A DNA stretch of 28,367 nt from an uncultured Christensenellaceae bacterium (GTDB lineage Bacteria > Bacillota > Clostridia > Christensenellales > Pumilibacteraceae), in contig CAJUQF010000014.1 in NCBI GenBank assembly GCA_910588315.1, forward strand, positions 4,075 through 32,441, written 5' to 3'. The notes under the pieces are model-generated. The model saw only the letters and a program-made list of their open reading frames with translations, was not told the origin of the DNA and made no database searches. The position numbers and the translations under genes are program-made. Shown one piece after another: positions 23,081-28,367 of this stretch (position 1 is its first letter; each line of letters begins with the position of its first letter).

Positions 23081-24787
23081 ATGGAAACAGAAGACAAGAC
23101 TGTTGAAACGCCCGAAGAAGTCGACGTTCAACAAACCGACGTCAATGCCGATGCTGTGTCAGCGCAGCCGGACGGCACTGCGGTCGCACAGAAACCGTAC
23201 AAGGGTTTTGCGGGGAAACTCGACAAGTTTTTCGGAATTCGTCAGAAAAAGTCAAGTATATCCACCGAAATATTTGCGGGTATAACCACGTTCCTTGCTA
23301 TGTGTTACATTTTGACGGTTAACCCTACTCAGATTTTGCAAGATCCGAACGTAGCGGGATTGTGGCCGTCGGTGTTTATTGCGACTGCGCTCGGTGCGCT
23401 TATCGGTACGTTGCTTATGGCTTTGTTTGCAAGAATGCCACTTGCTCAAGCCCCGGGAATGGGATTGAATGCGGCGCTCGGCGGTATTATCGGTGGTGGC
23501 ACAATGGCTTCCGGCAAGATGTCGTTTGGCGCTGCAATGTTACTTGTTTTAATCAGCGGTGTTATATTCCTTATACTTACAGTTGTTCCGTGCGGTAGAG
23601 ATAAGGAAACGGGCAGACTTATCGGGATTCGCGAAAAGATATTCACTGCTATACCGGCCGGACTACGTGTTGCTATTCCTGTTGGCATAGGTTTATTTAT
23701 TGCGTTTATCGGATTCCAAAATTCCGGACTTATCGTAACAAACGGATTTACTCAAGTGGATCTTGTTGATTTTACCAACTGGGGTAGCCAACTTTCTCAA
23801 TGGGGGGCTGTAGATGCTGCGGAAGGCGCATGGCTCGGGTTTTTGGCTAATAGTATGCCTGCTGCAAAGACAGCTCTTGTTGCGCTCGTTTCATTGATCT
23901 CGATTGCAATTCTTGCCCATTTTAAAGTAAAGGGTGCGGTTATAATCGGTATACTTGTAGCAACGTTATTTGGTATGTGCTTTGGTAATGGCGTAGTCGT
24001 TAATTATGATATCATTGCCGGAAATAGTGGTGGTATTACTTGGAAATTCTGGGAAAACTTTAAAAACTTCTTCTCGTTTGATACCAATAATGGTGGTGTT
24101 TTCGGTGCTGCATTCCATGGCATCGATTTTAACGGTGCAACGGCAATGTTCTGTATAGTAACTATATTGTCGTTCTGTATGATCGATATGTTCGATACGA
24201 TGGGTACTGTTCTCGGTTGTTGTGCGAGAGCTAATCTGCTCGACGACAAGGGGAAACCGATTAACTTTAATAAAATGATGATTTCCGATGCTGTTGCGAC
24301 ATGCACCGGCGCCATACTCGGTACTTCTACCGTTACGACTTTCGTTGAGTCGGGTACGGGTGTGGCTGCAGGCGGCAGAACAGGTTTGACTGCTCTTACA
24401 ACATCGTTGTTGTTCTTGCTATCTATTTTCTTACTGCCGATATTTGCATTTATTCCTTCTTCTGCGGCTGCTGGCGCGTTAATATACGTTGGCGTTTTAA
24501 TGATGAGCCAGGTCAAAAATATAGACTTCCATGATCTTCGTGTAGCAGTTCCCGCATTCCTTACTATCATTCTCATGCCGCTTACATATTCGATAACCGA
24601 TGGTATCGGTATCGGCATGATATCGTATGTGATCATCAATATTATTTGTTATGTTGTTGACGTAATTAAATATGCGGTTGCCAAAAATAAAGGCGGCGAA
24701 GCCGTTGCAAAACCGAAGTGGCCGGTATCCGTAGTTTTGGGTATCATCACCATATTCTTCCTGCTTTACTTCTTCTTGCCGGCATAA
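23081..24787 (+). CDS. pbuG: Purine (hypoxanthine/guanine/adenine) permease, NCS2/AzgA family
   Basis: A 568-residue transporter with about 12 to 14 membrane helices that should import purine bases for Hpt. Family motifs: STEIFAGITTFLAMCYILTVNP, APGMGLNAALGG, CMIDMFDTMGTVLG and STVTTFVESGTGVAAGGRTGLTAL. The first ~45 residues are a hydrophilic acidic extension absent from most relatives. AAGGAG precedes the ATG. Base use is odd: from about 23500 to 24650 the codons end mostly in T or A, whereas the N-terminal extension and neighbouring genes favour C or G, hinting at transfer or a separate expression class. Specificity among purines cannot be read from the sequence. Confidence 0.92.
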   Translation: METEDKTVETPEEVDVQQTDVNADAVSAQPDGTAVAQKPYKGFAGKLDKFFGIRQKKSSISTEIFAGITTFLAMCYILTVNPTQILQDPNVAGLWPSVFIATALGALIGTLLMALFARMPLAQAPGMGLNAALGGIIGGGTMASGKMSFGAAMLLVLISGVIFLILTVVPCGRDKETGRLIGIREKIFTAIPAGLRVAIPVGIGLFIAFIGFQNSGLIVTNGFTQVDLVDFTNWGSQLSQWGAVDAAEGAWLGFLANSMPAAKTALVALVSLISIAILAHFKVKGAVIIGILVATLFGMCFGNGVVVNYDIIAGNSGGITWKFWENFKNFFSFDTNNGGVFGAAFHGIDFNGATAMFCIVTILSFCMIDMFDTMGTVLGCCARANLLDDKGKPINFNKMMISDAVATCTGAILGTSTVTTFVESGTGVAAGGRTGLTALTTSLLFLLSIFLLPIFAFIPSSAAAGALIYVGVLMMSQVKNIDFHDLRVAVPAFLTIILMPLTYSITDGIGIGMISYVIINIICYVVDVIKYAVAKNKGGEAVAKPKWPVSVVLGIITIFFLLYFFLPA

Positions 24788-24823
24788 TAATCAGCCTCAA
24801 TCTTCGAGTGAAAAACTCGGTTT

Positions 24824-24872
24824 GAATACGCGCGAGGGCGTCCGTCGGTCAGACGGGCGCCTTTGTGTATTC
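24824..24872 (+). terminator. Hairpin, probable terminator of the purine permease gene
   Basis: GAATAC (24824-24829) pairs with GTATTC (24867-24872), and inside GGCG..CCGTC pairs with GACGG.CGCC, giving a long GC-rich stem followed by CCTTTGT. The T run is short, so efficiency is uncertain. The remaining bases to 24979 hold nothing I recognise. Confidence 0.5.
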
Positions 24873-24979
24873 GGAATAAATCGTGATCGCATGTGTGATG
24901 CGCGGCGCGCGTTCGGGCGCGTACACGGCGTGCGATAATCCGAGAGCGCGAAAAGAACGCCGAGGGTTGCTCGAAAAAT

Positions 24980-25366
24980 TTATGCGTACACAGACAGATC
25001 GGGATTTTTAAACAGTCTGCCGAGATAGGCAATAACGAGACCGCTGTGTATGTCGGACGGCGGTATGTCGGTGCCGACCATTGTCGACAGCCGATCGGGC
25101 AGATCGAAAGCCTGTGCGATCGCATACGAAATCTCGCGCATGACCGACTTGGGTTTCAGTCCGCGAATATCCGCTATGGCGCGATATATCTCGCAAAAAC
25201 CGGTACACATTTCCGTGCCGTGCAAAATGACGGCGTCGATAAGACAACGCGAGCCTTTAAGATCGGCGCGTACTCCGCATTTTAACACGAGCCGTTCGGC
25301 GGTGAGACGGAATGACGGATCGGAAACCGTCGACAATAAATCGTTTGAAATCAAGATATTTTCCAT
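24980..25366 (-). CDS. Stand-alone Spo0A C-terminal-domain-like protein
   Basis: A 128-residue protein matching by eye the DNA-binding domain of the sporulation regulator Spo0A: LVLKCGVRADLKGSRCLIDAV corresponds to the LHELGIPAHIKGYQYLREAI region, and SVMREISYAIAQAF to the recognition-helix region SRVERAIRHAIEVA. The receiver domain is missing. Several DNA-contact residues differ (MREIS for VERAI), so it may bind another site or none. The start is ATG 25366, because TTGCAT-N17-TAAAAT lies immediately upstream and would give a leaderless transcript; ATG 25375 and TTG 25405 are alternatives. It is a single gene, divergent from rplM. The assignment needs a profile search. Confidence 0.6.
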   Translation of the reverse strand: MENILISNDLLSTVSDPSFRLTAERLVLKCGVRADLKGSRCLIDAVILHGTEMCTGFCEIYRAIADIRGLKPKSVMREISYAIAQAFDLPDRLSTMVGTDIPPSDIHSGLVIAYLGRLFKNPDLSVYA

Positions 25367-25373
25367 ATCTACC

Positions 25374-25402
25374 ATTTTAAACGTAAAACAGACAATATGC
25401 AA
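25374..25402 (-). promoter_or_regulatory. Promoter of the Spo0A_C-like gene, predicted leaderless
   Basis: Minus strand TTGCAT (25402-25397), 17-nt spacer, TAAAAT (25379-25374). The hexamer ends 7 nt before ATG 25366, the same geometry as thiN, and no ribosome-binding site is seen. Confidence 0.5.
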
Positions 25403-25712
25403 CAAAATCCGCGCGAAATCGTTGTAGTATTTTTATGCCTTTTTTTCGGATTTTGTAGAAAATTTTGACATAAAAATTTTTTTGCCGTAATCGAGAGGCA
25501 AATCGTATATATGATAAGGCAATAGACCGATCGAAAAAATACCGGTCCGTAAAACGACGGTAACGGTGTGACAATACGGTTTCGATATTATCGACTTTTA
25601 TTTTCGCAGCGTGCAAAAAGGTTGTTGTATTTTGTCGACGGGCGATCGCGATATTTAAAAAGTATGTGCTTTTTATACGCGTATGGCGAGCGATTTTATG
25701 GTGTTTAAACAG
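25403..25712. other. AT-rich divergent spacer
   Basis: Between the Spo0A_C-like promoter and the ribosomal-protein promoter there is no supported gene, repeat or terminator. The T-rich stretch near 25436-25490 has no clear hairpin. Confidence 0.4.
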
Positions 25713-25741
25713 TTGACACGAAAGATAAATTGCTGTATAAT
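25713..25741 (+). promoter_or_regulatory. Consensus sigma-A promoter of rplM-rpsI
   Basis: TTGACA (25713-25718), exactly 17 nt, TATAAT (25736-25741). Both hexamers are perfect, as expected for ribosomal-protein genes. Confidence 0.9.
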
Positions 25742-25747
25742 ATTCAA

Positions 25748-25859
25748 TGCACTGTTATATGCAAGCGTTTGTACCTGCCCCGGACAACCGCGGACGTAAC
25801 GCATAAGCGCGGCGGCGTGAAACGTTTGCGCTTGAATAATTTTTACGAGGTTGTTTTCG
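25748..25859 (+). ncRNA. Structured mRNA leader of rplM (L13-leader-like)
   Basis: The ~110-nt leader folds with CAAGCG (25762-25767) pairing to CGCTTG (25829-25834), enclosing CCGCG (25788-25792) pairing to CGCGG (25808-25812). Firmicutes rplM mRNAs often carry an L13-binding leader for autoregulation (family knowledge). Membership is inferred from position and pairing only. Confidence 0.45.
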
Positions 25860-26345
25860 ATGAAAACATTGATGGCAAAAAAGATCGATTCCCGTTCCGC
25901 CGATTACAAGATCGGGGACAAGGAATACAAGCGTAATTGGTACGTTGTAGACGCTGCCGGCGTTCCGCTCGGCAGGCTTGCGAGCCGTGTCGCGGCGATA
26001 CTCAAAGGCAAGACCAAACCCGAGTACACGCCTAACGTCGACGTCGGCGATTTCGTTATCGTCGTAAATACGGACAAGGTCGCGCTCACCGGCAACAAGG
26101 CGGACAAAAAGCTTCGCACGTATCATACCGGATATATGGGCGGACTCAAGCAGGAAAAATATTCGCATTTTCTCAAAGAGAATTCGGACAAGGCGGTGCA
26201 AAAAGCCGTTAAGGGCATGCTCCCCAAAAACACGCTCGGCAGGGCTATGATCAAAAAGCTCAAGCTGTTCAAGGGCGCGGAGCATAATCACGAGGCGCAA
26301 AACCCGCAACCGCTAGTCATCGAGTGCAATAAGGAAACGAGGTAA
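25860..26345 (+). CDS. rplM: 50S ribosomal protein L13
   Basis: 161 residues; an early-assembly large-subunit protein. Family hallmarks: WYVVDAAGVPLGRLASRVA, YTPNVDVGDFVIVVNTDKVALTG, GGLKQ, AVKGMLPKNTLGR and EHNHEAQNPQPL. ATG 25860 is chosen: GAGG lies 9 nt upstream and MKTLMAK is the standard N-terminus; a TTG at 25851 in the same frame is too close to the ribosome-binding site. About ten extra residues (SRSADYKIGD) sit between MAKK and the usual RKWYVVDA. rpsI follows after 6 nt. Confidence 0.97.
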   Translation: MKTLMAKKIDSRSADYKIGDKEYKRNWYVVDAAGVPLGRLASRVAAILKGKTKPEYTPNVDVGDFVIVVNTDKVALTGNKADKKLRTYHTGYMGGLKQEKYSHFLKENSDKAVQKAVKGMLPKNTLGRAMIKKLKLFKGAEHNHEAQNPQPLVIECNKETR

Positions 26346-26351
26346 TAGGCT

Positions 26352-26768
26352 ATGGCAGCTAAATCTTCCGCTAAAAAGAAAGTTCAATATTGGGGCACGG
26401 GCAGACGCAAAAAGGCTATTGCGCGCGTGCGTATCCTTGCGGGCGGCACCGGTAAGATAACCGTCAACAAGCGCACGCTCGACGATTATTTCCCGCTCGA
26501 CACGCTCAAACTCATCGTCAATCAGCCGTTTGCGGAAACCGATACCGCCGGCAAGTTCGACGTTATAGTCAACGTTTGCGGCGGCGGCTATACCGGTCAG
26601 GCGGGCGCTATCCGTCACGGTATCTCCCGCGCGCTTTGCAATATCGACGAGACGTATCGTCCCGCGCTCAAAAAGGCGGGATTCCTGACGCGCGATCCCA
26701 GAATGAAAGAGCGCAAGAAGTACGGTCTCAAAAAGGCGCGTAAAGCTCCGCAGTTCTCCAAGCGTTAA
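26352..26768 (+). CDS. rpsI: 30S ribosomal protein S9
   Basis: 138 residues. YWGTGRRKKAIARVRI, GTGKITVNKR, the GGGYTGQAGAIRHGISRAL core and the C-terminal RKAPQFSKR tail, whose final residues reach the P-site tRNA, are all present. The invariant L13-S9 gene pair confirms identity. The next gene starts 3 nt after the stop. Confidence 0.97.
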   Translation: MAAKSSAKKKVQYWGTGRRKKAIARVRILAGGTGKITVNKRTLDDYFPLDTLKLIVNQPFAETDTAGKFDVIVNVCGGGYTGQAGAIRHGISRALCNIDETYRPALKKAGFLTRDPRMKERKKYGLKKARKAPQFSKR

Positions 26769-26771
26769 TCG

Positions 26772-27791
26772 ATGTCCACCGTTCTCGGCGAAGGCAAACT
26801 TCTCGACGAAAAGGGCGAACTTTGCGAGAGCGGTTATGCCTTGTCGCAGGTCAAATCGTACAGCCGCGCCGATATCAAACGCAAAAAACTGCGCATAAAA
26901 GAATGGGACTACTATTATTTCGGCGACGACGATTACGCGATAGCGCTTACCGTTGCGGACAACTCGTATATGTCGCTCGGTTCGGTGTCCCTGCTCGATT
27001 TCAAACATTTAAAGTATAAGACCGTAAGTAAGATCGGTCTGTTGCCCAAGGGCAAGCTCAAAATGCCGAGTTCGTGTTCCGAGGGCAATGTCGAGTTTGA
27101 AAAGGGCGGCGTTAAAATAGAGTTTAAAATCGACGAGCGCGGCAAAAGAACGCTTATGTGCGAGTATAAAAAGTTCGACGGCAAAAAGAATTTCGCTTGC
27201 GAAGTGGAACTCGAGCCGGCAAGCGGCGACAATATTACCGTTGCGATCCCGTTCGAGAAAAAGCGCACATTTTATTACAATACAAAGATAAACTGTCTCA
27301 AAGGCGTCGGATGGTTCTCGGTAGGCGATAATCGGCACGAGTTCGATAACGGGATAGGCGGTCTCGATTGGGGCAGGGGCGTGTGGCCGTACAGCAATAC
27401 TTGGTATTGGTCGTCGCTGTCCTGCGAAGCGGAAGGCAAACCGTTCGGGCTGAATCTCGGCTACGGGTTCGGAAAGCCGACCGCGAGCGAGAACGTCATA
27501 TTCTGGGACGGTAAGGCGAACAAGATAGACGACGTCAAGTTCGATATCCCGTATACGAAGGGCGCGCCCGATTACTTAAAGCCTTGGAAGATAACCGACG
27601 ACAAACAGCGACTCGAACTTATCTTTTACCCGATGATCGACAGGCGCGATAAGATGAAAGTTTTAATGCTGTCGACCGATCAACATCAGGTGTTCGGAAA
27701 GTTTTACGGCAAGGCGGTACTCGACGACGGCACGATAATAACCGTGACCGACAAAACCGGATTCGCCGAGCGTGTTGTCAATAAGTGTTAA
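26772..27791 (+). CDS. DUF2804 family protein
   Basis: A 339-residue protein of unknown function. The DUF2804 hallmarks are visible: an N-terminal G.LLDEKG.L...GYA segment, and a C-terminal block with GLDWGRGVWPYSNTWYWSS, GLNLGYGFG and VFWDGK-like FWDGKANKID. It is predicted to be mainly beta strands with no signal peptide or membrane segment. It starts 3 nt after rpsI with no ribosome-binding site of its own, so it is probably read through from the ribosomal-protein promoter. No terminator is evident after it. Confidence 0.85.
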   Translation: MSTVLGEGKLLDEKGELCESGYALSQVKSYSRADIKRKKLRIKEWDYYYFGDDDYAIALTVADNSYMSLGSVSLLDFKHLKYKTVSKIGLLPKGKLKMPSSCSEGNVEFEKGGVKIEFKIDERGKRTLMCEYKKFDGKKNFACEVELEPASGDNITVAIPFEKKRTFYYNTKINCLKGVGWFSVGDNRHEFDNGIGGLDWGRGVWPYSNTWYWSSLSCEAEGKPFGLNLGYGFGKPTASENVIFWDGKANKIDDVKFDIPYTKGAPDYLKPWKITDDKQRLELIFYPMIDRRDKMKVLMLSTDQHQVFGKFYGKAVLDDGTIITVTDKTGFAERVVNKC

Positions 27792-27953
27792 GCGCGACAC
27801 AATATCGTCAGTGTTGTAAAAAAGCTTTATGATGTCGGTATCGGGAATTTTAACAAAGTTAAAGCATTCTCGATAAAAATTTAAACGGTCGATATAAAAT
27901 CGATAAACAAAAAACAAAATAAACCGCCGGCATAATAATGCGCGGCGGATCGA

Positions 27954-28043
27954 GGAGAGATGGCTGAGCGGCTGAAGGTACCCGCTTGGAAAGCGGGCGT
28001 ACTGTAACAGGTACCGCGGGTTCGAACCCCGCTCTCTCCGCCA
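27954..28043 (+). tRNA. tRNA-Ser (anticodon GGA)
   Basis: A 90-nt class II tRNA with encoded CCA. Acceptor stem GGAGAGA (27954-27960) pairs with TCTCTCC (28033-28039), discriminator G, CCA 28041-28043. Anticodon stem CCCGC/GCGGG surrounds TTGGAAA, giving anticodon GGA, which reads UCC and UCU. The long variable arm (GTAC...GTAC pairing) is typical of tRNA-Ser, and the T arm has GGTTCGAACC. Confidence 0.97.
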
Positions 28044-28143
28044 GAAGCAACCGCTTACGAACCCCGAAAAGAATTGAATATCATTTCTTGCATGGAGTTC
28101 CGATTTTAGCGGTGTATGACAGATAAGCGTCATACAAATAAAG
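28044..28143. other. Spacer after tRNA-Ser with a short tRNA-like repeat
   Basis: CGAACCCCG of the tRNA T arm (28023-28031) is repeated at 28058-28066. No gene is supported. Base composition becomes AT-rich from here to the window end. Confidence 0.4.
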
Positions 28144-28167
28144 ACAGTCCGATATGGGCTGTTTTTT
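28144..28167 (+). terminator. Rho-independent terminator after tRNA-Ser
   Basis: ACAGTCC / GGGCTGT stem (one G-T pair) with loop GATAT, followed by a T run. Confidence 0.8.
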
Positions 28168-28206
28168 GTATTAAAAGATTTCATAAATATTCCCCCAGCA
28201 AAATAT

Positions 28207-28235
28207 TTGACAATTATCAACCTATATGCTATTAT
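28207..28235 (+). promoter_or_regulatory. Strong promoter of the gene running off the window
   Basis: TTGACA (28207-28212), 17-nt spacer, TATTAT (28230-28235); predicted start near 28242. Confidence 0.75.
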
Positions 28236-28264
28236 TACATTAGACAAAATAATAGCTCCACAGA

Positions 28265-28367
28265 GTGGAAGCAAAAAAATACCCTAATGGCGTAGAGTTT
28301 GATGAAAATGGTTTTGCAAGATTTGAAGAATATTCAGTAAAATCAGTAAAATTTGAATTTCCATCAG
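28265..28367 (+). CDS. Start of an unidentified reading frame, 3'-partial
   Basis: From GTG 28265 the frame stays open to the window end (34 codons), beginning VEAKKYPNGVEFDENGFARF. The YPNGV.F..GF pattern recalls the start of nuclease (HNH-type) toxin domains found at the ends of polymorphic toxins, but this is memory-based and weak. An in-frame stop lies at 28253-28255, so the frame cannot begin much earlier; no ribosome-binding site is clear. It may be a short gene, a toxin fragment or a pseudogene. AT-rich codons differ from the rest of the window. Confidence 0.35.
   Translation, partial: MEAKKYPNGVEFDENGFARFEEYSVKSVKFEFPS

Noticed and set aside
27924..27948. CCGCCG/CGGCGG hairpin upstream of tRNA-Ser as a terminator
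   Set aside because: It has no plus-strand T run, and no minus-strand gene needs it; it could be a leader structure but nothing supports a call.

Overview
The window looks like a chromosomal segment of an anaerobic, low-to-mid GC Gram-positive bacterium of the Clostridia type, most likely an uncultured gut lineage; I cannot name a genus. The grounds are an oxygen-sensitive class III ribonucleotide reductase, a thioredoxin reductase without pyridine-nucleotide motifs, a PhoP/PhoR-type phosphate system with Bacillus-like PhoP boxes, a protein resembling the Spo0A DNA-binding domain, sigma-A type TTGACA-N17-TATAAT promoters and Firmicutes-type families (YitT, ThiN, PbuG). No CRISPR array, rRNA, transposase gene or prophage module is visible.

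Layout. 1-2936 (+): 3' part of nrdD with a fused thioredoxin-fold domain, overlapping trxB. 3237-7709 (-): Na+/phosphate symporter, PhoP-like regulator, PhoR-like kinase and a small EamA transporter; the symporter has three PhoP-like boxes upstream. 8057-8680 (-) thiN, divergent from a DJ-1 family gene (8892-9443, +). 9444-10231: repeat-rich spacer. 10232-11245: Sel1-repeat protein. 11246-11671: spacer with a ~143-bp imperfect palindrome, a possible small transcription unit and the promoter of the next operon. 11672-19939 (+): seven tightly packed genes, UPF0104-like membrane protein, pssA, psd, yitT, htpG, a short-chain dehydrogenase and a divergent GH36-like protein. 20297-21658 (-): M18 aminopeptidase, flanked on both sides by repeats. 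22434-24787 (+): hpt and a purine permease (salvage pair). 24980-25366 (-): stand-alone Spo0A_C-like protein. 25713-27791 (+): consensus promoter, structured leader, rplM, rpsI and a DUF2804 gene. 27954-28043: tRNA-Ser(GGA), followed by AT-richer DNA with a terminator, a strong promoter and the start of a reading frame that runs off the window.

How the genes work together. NrdD makes deoxynucleotides and needs its active-site disulfide re-reduced; the fused thioredoxin domain plus the co-translated TrxB form a plausible dedicated, possibly ferredoxin-driven, electron chain. The 3237-7709 block is a phosphate-sensing and uptake unit. UPF0104, PssA and Psd form a membrane-lipid group that makes phosphatidylethanolamine. 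Hpt and PbuG recover hypoxanthine and guanine.

The most unusual non-coding signal is a family of short repeats in three spacers. Each half-unit is a GTAG-containing 9-mer next to a hairpin whose stem varies by compensatory changes while the loop is mostly kept; two half-units usually face each other. This is the architecture of REP/BIME elements mobilised by RAYT transposases.
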